This document shows, in pieces, positions 7,215 through 15,600 of a stretch of 27,183 bases of DNA (its first letter is position 1; each line of letters starts with the position of its first letter). The DNA is from JBIOJM01 sp044450785. Its GTDB lineage: Bacteria > Planctomycetota > Planctomycetia > Isosphaerales > Isosphaeraceae. The notes below the pieces were generated by a model, which saw only the letters and a program-made list of their open reading frames with translations, had not been told where the DNA came from and did no database searches. The stretch spans positions 1-27,183 of the forward strand of contig JBIOJM010000112.1 of NCBI GenBank assembly GCA_044450785.1. The letters are read 5' to 3'. The position numbers and the translations under genes were made by a program.

Positions 7215-7220
7215 ATTATA
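7215..7220 (-). promoter_or_regulatory. Perfect TATAAT -10 box
   Basis: ATTATA on the plus strand reads TATAAT on the minus strand, rare in such GC-rich DNA. It lies 86 bases upstream of the ATG at 7129, so transcription would start near 7208. No good -35 box is seen 17 bases further upstream (GTGGCT there). It sits in the gap after the kinase gene and would give the small two-gene unit its own promoter. Confidence 0.45.
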
Positions 7221-7294
7221 CACGGGATTGCAAGGCTAGCCACGGTTTGCGTCGAACGGGCGGAGTCCCGGCTTCAGGCGGCGTAAAGTCCCGC

Positions 7295-10200
7295 TCAGGG
7301 CTTAGCGCCGGCGCGGGCCTTCGCCAGCAGCGCGTCGACCTCGGCCCAAAGGGCGCGGCAGGCCTTCTGCTCGTCCGCGGGGAGCTTGGCCAGCGGGGCT
7401 GGATCGCGCAGGCCGGCGAGGTCGGTGTCGGCCTTCCAGTGCTCGAGCGTCTGCGAGATCGCTTGCCGCGCCGGGGGTGGGGCACTGTCCAGTAGTTTCG
7501 ACCATGCTGCCAGGTCCGCCTTGAGCCGGTCAATCGCTTGCTTCCGCCAGCGGGTCTTGGTTGCGTCGTCGAGCGGCGGGTCATCCTTGCCCTGGCCGCA
7601 CCCGGCCAGCGCCGCGGCGCAGGCGGCGTTGTAGCGGTTCTGGGCCTGCATGTCGTCGGCCAGCTTCGGCTGAGCCTGGAACGCCTCGGCCCAGAGCCGG
7701 GCCGAAGCTCCAAAAAGCTTCTTCTCGTGGCAGACCAGGGCAAAGTCAAGCGTTTCGGCCGCATCGGCGGGCTTGAGCTTACCGGCAAGTACCGCCGGCA
7801 GCCGGGCCGCCAGGGATGCTTGCTGCTGGGTCTCCACCAGAACAGGCTCGATCGTTTGGGCAAGGCGGGGATTGGTCCGCGCAAGGTCGAGCGCCTTGCG
7901 GAATTCGACGATCGCCTCAGTAAATTCGCTGCGGAACCGAAGGGCCATGCCGAGGTTGTTGTGGACTTCGGGGTTATCGGGTTTGAGCCGAAGCGCTTTG
8001 CGAAACTCGGTGATCGCCTCGTCGAGCTTCCCCTGCTGGCCCAGGGCGATGCCGAGGCCGTTGTGGGCTTCGGGGTAATCAGGTTTGAGCCGAAGCGCTT
8101 CGCGACACTCGGCGATCGCCTCGTCGAGCTTCCCTTGCTGGCCCAGGGCGATGCCGAGGTTACAGTGGGGCTCGGGGAGGTCCGGTTTCAGGCGGATAGC
8201 CGTGCGGTACTCGGCGATCGCTTCCTCCAGGTTCCCCTGTTCGTGGAGGGCGGCGCCTAGGTTGTTGTGGGCATCGGCGTTATCCGGTTCGAGGCGAAGT
8301 GCGGTGCGGTATTCGGCGATCGCCTCGTCCCGCTTGCCTTGTTTTTTCAGGGCAATGCCGAGCTCGTAGTGGGCACCGGCGTGGTCGCGATTGAGACGGA
8401 TCGCGGTACGGAACTCGGCAATCGCCTCGTCCGGCTTGCCCGTTTTCTTGAGGGCAAGGCCGAGGTTATGGTGGGCATTGGGGAGGTCGGGCTTGAGTTG
8501 AAGGGCGGTACGGTACTCGGCAATCGCCTCCTCGAGTTTTCCCTGGTCATCGAGGGCGATGCCGAGGTTGGTGTGGGCCTCGGCGAGGTCGGGCCTCTTG
8601 CGCAGGGCGTCGCGGAGTTCGGCGATCGCCTCCTCCAGCTTGCCTTGCACAATCAGTACGGCGCCGAGGTTGCTTTGAGCCTGAGCGAAATCCGGCTTGA
8701 GGCGGAGCGTGGTGCGGAACTCGGCGATCGCCTCGTCCCGCTTTCCCTGTTCGTTCAAGGCATTGCCGAGGTTGTTGTGGGCCACGGCCATGTCGGGCTT
8801 GAGGCGGAAGGCTTCGCGGAATTCGGCGATCGCTTCCTCGAGCTTTCCCTGGTGGAAGAGAGCGTGGCCGAGATGGAAATGAGTAATGGCGACATCCGGC
8901 TTGAGCGCGACGACGGTGCGCGAAGCGGCGATGGCCGCTTCGAGGACAGAATTGGCCTCCTGCTTGCGTCCTCGAGCCTGCAGCGCCTCGCCCAGGCAGG
9001 CGAGGTGCCTGCTGTCCCGGGGTTGAAGTCGGGCCACGTCCTGGAATACGGCGATCGCCTGGTCCGTTTCACCCTTTTGCTCCAGGGCATGGGCCAGGTC
9101 ATGCGCCGTTTCAGGACGGAGCGACCGCGCCGCCATGTAGTACCGGATCGCCTCCTCGCCCTGCGCCAGCCCTTGCAGGCATTCCGCCAGATTGTAATTG
9201 AGCAAGAGATCAGACGGATGGAGCCGCTGGGCCTCGCGAAGTACCACCTCCGCTGCCTTCGGGTCTCCTGTATTGCGCAGAGCCCCTCCCAAGAGGTTGA
9301 GGCTCACCGCGGGCAATTCGTCCATCCGAGCCGACGCGGCGAGGGTTTTCAGGTTGGTCAGTCGCTCCTGGCTGGGAGGGGCTTGAAGCAGCTCACGGAG
9401 CCGGTCGCGCCACGGATCGGGGTCGGTCAGGCGAGCGACCGCAATGAGTTGCCGCGCGGCAGCCTTGTCGTCCCGCCTACTCCGGAGCACGGCCGCCCAA
9501 TCGTCGAGCGCCGCCGCCAAGGCCACTCTCACGGCGGCGGGCCTTGCCTGGAACTTTGCACCCGCCTCGGCAGCCGATATGGCGGCGACTTCGATCCCTG
9601 CCTCGCGGAAGGCGTCGGCGTACTCCGCGTCGGTCGCCGACCCATCGTCGTCGTCGACCCTGGCGCTGCGGATGTTTACCAGCCTGGCCAGCAGCTTCTG
9701 GTCGTTCTCGGCGGCTGCGGCAGCTTGGGTGACGCCTCGGACAAGTGCTGCCGCGCGCCTCCGAGTTACCTCGTCGGGGGTATCGGTCAGCAGGTGCTCG
9801 ACCGCTTGGGCCGCGTCACGGGCGGCGAGCCATCGAGCCGGGTCGTCGCCAGTCCGCTCGGCTTCGTAGTAAAGCGCCTCGGCCTCGCCCAAGGTACGAT
9901 TGAACCGCCCCGCCCGCTCTTGCCGCTCTCGTGTCAGGTAGGCCCAGCCGCCGCTGATCAGCCCTGCGATGACCAGCACAGAGGCCGCCAGCGCCACCGT
10001 CCGCAGCCGTCGGGATCGTTCGATCCCGGCTCTTGCCTGTGCTTCCTCGGCCCGCGCCTGCGCCTCGACCCGCGCCAGCTCGGCCGCTTTGAGCCGATCT
10101 TGCACACCCGCAAGGTAGGCCGTCAAGCGCCGCGACACGTCACCCCCGCTCCGCGGGCGTTGCTCCCGCTCTGCCGCCAGACAATCGCGAGCCAGGTCGA

Positions 10201-11614
10201 TCAGCTCACCGTCGGCCCCGCAGACGGCGAGCCGGCCCAGGGCGTCGGCCAGGTCGCCGCGCGCGGCCTCGTCGCGAATCTCTTCCCGCGTCGATCCCAC
10301 AAAGGGCGGCCGCCCCGTGAGGATCTCACAGAGGATCGCCCCCAGGCCGAACACGTCGGCGCGCTCGTCGATCCGCGCGACGTCGCCCCGGGCCTGCTCG
10401 GGCGCCATGTAGGCCGGCGTGCCCAGCACGCTGCCCGCCTGCGACTCGCTAACGCTCCCCGCCGAGCCGCTGCGCACGGTCAGGATGGCCGCCTCCGCTC
10501 TCTCGATCGCCTTCGCCTCGTCGGCGATGCCCCCTTCGGCCAGCACTTTGGCCAGGCCCCAGTCCATCACCTGCACCTCGCCGAAGTTGCCGACCATCAC
10601 GTTGGCCGGCTTCAGGTCGCGGTGGATCACGCGCCGCGCATGGGCATAGGCCACCGTCTGGCAGACCGCCTCGAAGATGCCGAGGAAGCGGGGCAAGTCG
10701 TCGTGGGGCCGGGGGAGACCTTCGGTCCGGCCGTGGGCGGCGACCCTTCGGGTGCCCGGAGACCCGCGCCCAGCGCGGTGGCCCGAGAGGAGACCTTCGG
10801 TCGCGGGGAGGGCGGGGTCTGGAGACCCGCGCCCAGCGCGGTCCGGCCGGAGGGCGGCGACCCCCGTAGGGTCGCTTCGGGTGCCCGGAGACCCACGCCC
10901 AGCACGGTCTGTGCGCTCGGCCAGAAGCGCGGCCAGCGTCCGGCCCTTGACCAGACTCATGGCGAAGAACGGCCGCAGGTCGCCGAGCGTGCCCAGCTCA
11001 TGGACCGGCACGATCCCGGGGTGCTGGAGCTGGCCGCCGATCTGCGCCTCCTCGACGAAGCGGCGGACCATGTCCTGGTCGCCGCGGTGCCGATCCAGCA
11101 GGACCTTCAAGGCCAGGTCGCGGTTCAGGTCGGCGTCGCGGGCCTTGAGCACGATACCCATGCCCCCGCGGGCGATCTCACCCAGGACTTGATAGCGCCC
11201 GGCAGCGCCACCCAGCGAGGCCAACAGGGCGTCGAAGTGCGTCCGCACGATCGGCGAATCGTCCTCCGGCGGCTCGGGCAGGAGCACCTGTGGAGGCCGG
11301 CCATCACCCGGCCAGAGCGCCGTCAAGGCGCTCGAGCCCGACGGAGGCACGGTCCCGAATGTGTCCGGATCGACCTGAGGAGGGCCAGCAGGCAACTCCC
11401 CCGATTCGTCCAGGCCCTGGGCCAGGTGCATGACCCTCAAGCAGGCGCGCAGGGGCCGGGCCAGCTCCGGATGGGCGGCGATCAGCCCATCGGGGTCGGC
11501 CGGCCGGCCGGCCTCGAGCTGGGCCAGGTACGACTCCAGCACTTGCGCCAGCTCCACTTCCTCAGTGGTGGCGCCGGTGTCACCGACGCGCGGCACGCGG
11601 CCTTCGGCGCTCAT
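7295..11614 (-). CDS. Ser/Thr protein kinase with transmembrane helix and TPR tail
   Basis: Membrane-bound Hanks-type kinase of 1439 residues. Residues 1-140 are a helical N-terminal region common in planctomycete ECF-linked kinases. The kinase domain covers about 141-500: glycine loop GEIARGGMGIV (145-155), lysine K170, HRDLKPAN with H331 and D333, DWG (351-353) in place of DFG as usual in this group, and MAPEQ (403-407). A helix at about 538-558 (VALAASVLVIAGLISGGWAY) crosses the membrane. Ten regular 34-residue TPRs occupy about 908-1247, preceded by degenerate ones, and a family-specific tail ends in KACRALWAEVDALLAKA. Residues 236-304 are a Gly/Arg/Ser/Pro-rich insertion built from the 50-bp repeat, between the hinge and helix E. 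The start lies four bases after the sigma factor stop with GGAGGAG upstream, so the two genes are one transcript. Its target is unknown; regulation of the partner sigma factor is the natural inference. Confidence 0.93.
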   Translation of the reverse strand: MSAEGRVPRVGDTGATTEEVELAQVLESYLAQLEAGRPADPDGLIAAHPELARPLRACLRVMHLAQGLDESGELPAGPPQVDPDTFGTVPPSGSSALTALWPGDGRPPQVLLPEPPEDDSPIVRTHFDALLASLGGAAGRYQVLGEIARGGMGIVLKARDADLNRDLALKVLLDRHRGDQDMVRRFVEEAQIGGQLQHPGIVPVHELGTLGDLRPFFAMSLVKGRTLAALLAERTDRAGRGSPGTRSDPTGVAALRPDRAGRGSPDPALPATEGLLSGHRAGRGSPGTRRVAAHGRTEGLPRPHDDLPRFLGIFEAVCQTVAYAHARRVIHRDLKPANVMVGNFGEVQVMDWGLAKVLAEGGIADEAKAIERAEAAILTVRSGSAGSVSESQAGSVLGTPAYMAPEQARGDVARIDERADVFGLGAILCEILTGRPPFVGSTREEIRDEAARGDLADALGRLAVCGADGELIDLARDCLAAEREQRPRSGGDVSRRLTAYLAGVQDRLKAAELARVEAQARAEEAQARAGIERSRRLRTVALAASVLVIAGLISGGWAYLTRERQERAGRFNRTLGEAEALYYEAERTGDDPARWLAARDAAQAVEHLLTDTPDEVTRRRAAALVRGVTQAAAAAENDQKLLARLVNIRSARVDDDDGSATDAEYADAFREAGIEVAAISAAEAGAKFQARPAAVRVALAAALDDWAAVLRSRRDDKAAARQLIAVARLTDPDPWRDRLRELLQAPPSQERLTNLKTLAASARMDELPAVSLNLLGGALRNTGDPKAAEVVLREAQRLHPSDLLLNYNLAECLQGLAQGEEAIRYYMAARSLRPETAHDLAHALEQKGETDQAIAVFQDVARLQPRDSRHLACLGEALQARGRKQEANSVLEAAIAASRTVVALKPDVAITHFHLGHALFHQGKLEEAIAEFREAFRLKPDMAVAHNNLGNALNEQGKRDEAIAEFRTTLRLKPDFAQAQSNLGAVLIVQGKLEEAIAELRDALRKRPDLAEAHTNLGIALDDQGKLEEAIAEYRTALQLKPDLPNAHHNLGLALKKTGKPDEAIAEFRTAIRLNRDHAGAHYELGIALKKQGKRDEAIAEYRTALRLEPDNADAHNNLGAALHEQGNLEEAIAEYRTAIRLKPDLPEPHCNLGIALGQQGKLDEAIAECREALRLKPDYPEAHNGLGIALGQQGKLDEAITEFRKALRLKPDNPEVHNNLGMALRFRSEFTEAIVEFRKALDLARTNPRLAQTIEPVLVETQQQASLAARLPAVLAGKLKPADAAETLDFALVCHEKKLFGASARLWAEAFQAQPKLADDMQAQNRYNAACAAALAGCGQGKDDPPLDDATKTRWRKQAIDRLKADLAAWSKLLDSAPPPARQAISQTLEHWKADTDLAGLRDPAPLAKLPADEQKACRALWAEVDALLAKARAGAKP
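7874..8893 (-). repeat. Tandem 102-bp repeats encoding ten TPRs
   Basis: Ten consecutive 34-residue units, each with the pattern AHxNLGxAL, QGKxxEAIAEFR and ALRLKPD, give a visible 102-base periodicity in the DNA. The near identity of several units suggests recent internal duplication, and such regions can change copy number. Confidence 0.85.
10703..10909 (-). repeat. Three repeat units inserted in frame in the kinase domain
   Basis: The core GGAGACCCGCGCCCAGCGCG (plus-strand reading) occurs at 10758, 10821 and, with two changes, at 10887. The middle unit, read on the minus strand, matches the 50-bp unit of the array at 12431-12580 at about 44 of 50 positions, including the GACCGAAGGTCTC end. 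The encoded residues (about 236-304) repeat RAGRGSP three times. Confidence 0.85.
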
Positions 11615-11618
11615 TGAT

Positions 11619-12227
11619 TCATTTCTCCTCCAGTAACTGGCTCAGGCGCTGCATTGCGCGGGTCCAGAGCACGCGTGCGGCGCCCGGGGAGCGACCCAGG
11701 CGGGTGGCGATCTCGTTGAACGGAATGTGTTCGATATTACGCAGCACGAAGACCTCGCGGTAGTCGGCGGGCAATTTCTCCAGGGCGTCGGCCAGAAGCA
11801 CGGCCCGCTCACGCCGGACGGCCAGCGAGCTGGGCGAGGGAAGCGAGTCGGCCAGGGCCTGCTGAGCAGCGCCGCCGGCCTGCTCCAGCAAGGCCTCCAG
11901 CGAGACCTGCCGGCGCACGTTGCGCACGCGAGACCGGTGGTACCTGGCCTGGTCAGCGAGCGTCCGGACCAGGATTCGCCGCAGCCAGGCCATCAGCTCG
12001 GGCTCGTCCCGGCCGGCGAAATCCGCGAACTGGCGGTGCGCCTTGAGGAAGGTCTCCTGCACCAGGTCGGAGGCGTCGAGTTTCAGCTTGAGCGCGCCAT
12101 CGATCATCGGCCGGGCGATCAAACGCAGGTAGTTGCGATACAACTCGAAGAGCTGCCCCAGCGCGGCGGTATCCCCCGCGCGGGCCTGCGCCAGGAGAAA
12201 CTCGGGAATGGCATCGGGCTGGGGCAT
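11619..12227 (-). CDS. ECF-type RNA polymerase sigma factor (planctomycete kinase-associated group)
   Basis: Alternative sigma factor of 202 residues that directs RNA polymerase to a specific set of promoters. Region 2 is seen at about 13-90 (ALGQLFELYRNYLRLIAR, LDASDLVQETFLKAHRQFADF, LMAWLRRILVRTLAD). Region 4 is at about 145-195 (ADALEKLPADYREVFVLRN, PFNEIATRLGRSPGAARVLW). An ECF factor directly before a large membrane kinase is a known arrangement in planctomycetes, and the kinase may replace an anti-sigma factor. The ATG at 12227 abuts a run of seven GGACCAA heptamers on the minus strand. The last one supplies AAGGA as the ribosome site, only four bases from the ATG. Four bases separate its stop from the kinase start. 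Confidence 0.93.
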   Translation of the reverse strand: MPQPDAIPEFLLAQARAGDTAALGQLFELYRNYLRLIARPMIDGALKLKLDASDLVQETFLKAHRQFADFAGRDEPELMAWLRRILVRTLADQARYHRSRVRNVRRQVSLEALLEQAGGAAQQALADSLPSPSSLAVRRERAVLLADALEKLPADYREVFVLRNIEHIPFNEIATRLGRSPGAARVLWTRAMQRLSQLLEEK

Positions 12228-12275
12228 TGGTCCTTGGTCCTTGGTCCTTGGTCCTTGGTCCTTGGTCCTTGGTCC
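12227..12275 (-). repeat. Seven perfect heptamer repeats at the sigma factor start codon
   Basis: TTGGTCC occurs seven times in a row on the plus strand (GGACCAA on the minus strand), and its end overlaps the sigma factor start codon by one base. Each copy contains AAGGA, a ribosome-site core. The run has no stop codon in any minus-strand frame. Confidence 0.95.
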
Positions 12276-12346
12276 CTGGTGAGGGAAGAAGGGAACACAA
12301 CGGGGAACACGCGGCAGGAGCAGGCCTCCCGCCCACTCGCTGGTCC

Positions 12347-12580
12347 CCGCCGGGCGCGGGTTTCATGACCCTGCCCTCGGCCCGGTCCCCGCTGGGCGCG
12401 GGTTTCATGACCCTGCCCACGGCCCGGTCCGCGCTGGGCGCGGGTCTCATGACCCCGCCCTGGGCTCGACCGAAGGTCTCGCGCTGGGCGCGGGTCTCAT
12501 GACCCCGCCCTGGGCTCGACCGAAGGTCTCGCGCTGGGCGCGGGTCTCATGACCCCGCCCTGGGCTCGACCGAAGGTCTC
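12347..12580 (+). repeat. Intergenic tandem array: two 42-bp and three perfect 50-bp units
   Basis: Units lie at 12347-12388 and 12389-12430 (42 bp, similar to each other), then 12431-12480, 12481-12530 and 12531-12580 (50 bp, identical). Each begins with a GCTGGGCGCGGG core followed by a CATGACCC segment; the 50-bp units end in GACCGAAGGTCTC. It fills much of the gap between the giant surface protein gene and the sigma factor gene, where the sigma factor promoter is expected. It is not a CRISPR array because there are no spacers. Confidence 0.95.
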
Positions 12581-12608
12581 CTTTGCTACTCGAGCTAAGT
12601 GACGGTTC

Positions 12609-15600
12609 TCAGCGCCGCCACGCGGCGTGGAGATCAGCGAGAAATCGCGATTTCCTCTTCTGGCGCACCCCTGCAGACCGCGGATTCCTGGGATCGAAGA
12701 TACCAGAAGCATAACCGCAAGGACCGGCCGCGAGCAGGATCACCGCCAGCCGCGCCGCGAACCCGGGGGGCTGCCAGGGCGAGTCGGACTGTGGCACGGC
12801 CATCTTGCCCGCGGGAATCTCAGGCACGGGCTGTGTTACGCGGACCCTTCCCGTGGGAGTCTCGGACACGGGCTGGAGGCCCGCGCCACGCGGCCGGAGA
12901 TCGATCGGGACAGGAGCGACCGGGAGTCCGGCAAATGGAAGAGCGGATACGTCAGTTGTCCCGGACGCTTTCTGCACTCGCAAGCGAACCAAGTCAGACG
13001 CCAGCTCGTCCACGACCGAATCGGGCACCTGGCCGGTTCGGGATTTTGTCACGTCGAGACCGTGCTCGACTTCCCGTTGCATTGCCTGGAGTGCGAGGGA
13101 GGGCTGGGAACCGATCTGGAAGTCAATAGCCGCCTGCCCCGCGGACCAGGCAGGCTGCTGAGGCGTGAGGTTGGACGGGACCTGAGTGCCGGTAACTGCC
13201 GCCGCGGAGAGAGGCATCAAGCCCACCGGGCCGAGACTCGATCCTGAGTTGATTGCGAGTGGGTACCCGTTTTGTGAGAATGATCCACTGGCCGCGCCGA
13301 AGTTGAACCCGGCCGCGGTCTGGGGGTCGGCGCCTGCGGGCGGGTCGGGGATGTTGAGGTCTTGCGTCGTCACGGTCCGGGCCGTCGTGCCCGCCGCCAA
13401 CGTCTCGTGCATGGGCGAGCTGGGGTCGGTGGAACCGCCCAGCCCCAGCGCGTGGCCAAGCTCATGCATCACCGTGGTCTCGAAGTCATACTGGCCCGGC
13501 CCGATCTGACTCGGGTCAGGCCCCGCGTACCAGTTCCAGCCCTGAATGATCGTCATTTCGCTGGCCGGCTCGTTATAGCAGCCCAGCACACCGTTGGCGA
13601 CGCCGCCGCAGGCGCTGGACGTGCCGGTGTCGAGGACGCTGCTGGCCAGGCTCGGGTCGTTCACCGCGGTGATGGTCACGTTGTACGGGGCCAGTACGGC
13701 GTCCCAGGCGTTGATCGCGTCCTGGATCCGCGCCAGCTCGTCGGTGGTGAAATAACCATTGGGGTCGTTGATGTACACCGACAGATTGCCGGCCAGCAGG
13801 GTGTTGGCGATGCCCGAGGTGTCGCCTGCGCCATCGCTCCCGGCGGCCAGTTGGGTGAGGGCGACATTGCCGCTCAGGTTGAGCATGTCGACATCGAGCG
13901 AGCTCTGGAGCTGGCAATTGCCGCCGAGGGAAATTAAGGCGCTCGGGGCATAGATGATGCCGGTCGTGCCCGCCACGGCGTTGCCGCTGAACGAGAGGGC
14001 TCGCGTGTTCTGGTGGGACTGGAAGATCAGCACCCCTGCGTACGGCCCGGTCGTGGGCGCTGTCAGGTTGAACGTGCCGTTGCCGCTCAAAGTGATGCCG
14101 CCGAAGCTGCCACCCGAATTGGGATAATTGCTGCCGGCGTTGTAGATCATCACGCCGGTGCCGGAGACGCTGGCGTTGCCGGTCACGGTGAGGCCGCCCC
14201 CCTCGATGATGTAGGTGCCGGGGTTCAGGGTCAGCTTGGCGTTGCCCGAGACATTGATCTGGCTGTAGATGCCGGGCTTGATCGTCGCGGACGAGTTCCC
14301 GCTCAGGCTCTCGGAGCCGTAATTGGTCAGGCCGGACGTGCTCGGTGACGCCAGCGAGGCCAGCGGGTCGGCCAGCATCGCGGCGCCGGTCGTCGGGGAG
14401 GGGCTGAAGCTCGCGTTGCCGCTCGTCTGGACGCCGCCGTGCACGTCGATCACCGACGCTTTGACCAGGGCGTTGCCGCTGGCCGACAGGGCAGTCGACG
14501 AGGTGGAGGCGACCACGACCGCGCCGGGGATCTTGAGACTGGCGTTGCCCGAGAGGCTCAGAGCCCCACCCGCTGAGGGATCCAACACGAAGATCGAGGG
14601 TGCGACCGTGACCGTGAAGGACTGCACGAACTCCCAGGCCGTCGCCCCGCTGCCGACCGGGTCGGTGGCCGTGACCGTCACGGTGTACGTGCCAGGGATC
14701 GGGAACGCATGCGGTTGCGCGCTCAGCGGACCGGTCGACGTGGCGTTGAAATCGGTGTGAGCAGAGCTGTCGCCCCAGTTGACGTCCACCGCCCAGGATT
14801 GGGAGTCCGTGACCGTATCCGTCAACGAACCCACGCTGAAGGGTTTTGGAACCCCCTGGTTGGCCGTTTGCGCGGGCGGAGTCGACAGGCTCACGACGCC
14901 GAAGCTGGAGGCGACGGCGGTACCCTTGTTCTCGAAGGTGTCGCCGACGGCCGGGACGGGGCTGGCCGTGCTGTTCTGGATCAGCGTGCCGGTGCCGTCG
15001 ACATTGAGGGTGTTGTCCCCGGGGCTGGCGGCGGTGCCCAGGTTGACTGAGCCGACGGTGATCAGGATGGCGGGCTGGGACGATGTGGTCGAGTTCTGCT
15101 CGACCGTGCTGTCGCGCACGACTAGGGTGCCGCCGTTGACCTGGATGGTCGGAGCATTGGTCGCGGTGACGAGCGTCACCCCATCGGTAATGGTGGTCTG
15201 CCCGGAGTTGACGACCAGCGCCGGGGACTTGCCGATCACGGTAATATTGCCCTGCACCGTCACCGCGCCGGAGGTCACGAGGTCGTAGAGCGTGGCGGTG
15301 CCGCTGGGCGGCCCGTTCAGAGTCAGCGCGACATCCGTGGGAGCCGTGGCGTCGATCGGCACGGTGTTGCCGCCGCCGTCGACGTTCTGGTAGGTCGTAT
15401 TGAGACTGAGGTCGATCGTGATCGGGAGGGGGCTGGTGTTGCTCACCGCCAGCGAGCTGATGGCGGCCAGGTCCTGATCCAACGACTGGGTATCGGGCGC
15501 GGCGAAGACGATGGTGTTCGGGGCCGGGCTGGGCGCGTTGGCCGGGTTGGCGTTGGTGCTGACGTGCGCCCAGCCGATCGCCGTCTGCAGCGTGCCGACA

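Noticed and set aside
7130..7243. Longer start (ATG at 7243) for the 6725-7129 gene
   Set aside because: The perfect TATAAT lies downstream of that ATG and the extra residues are low-complexity, so the shorter form is preferred.
8267..11617. A 1116-codon open frame on the plus strand opposite the kinase gene
   Set aside because: It is the antisense of a clear kinase-TPR gene. High GC and biased third positions leave the opposite strand open, and the translation shows only the mirrored 34-residue periodicity and no family motif.
12347..12580. Tandem array considered as a CRISPR
   Set aside because: The units follow each other directly without unique spacers, and no cas gene is present.
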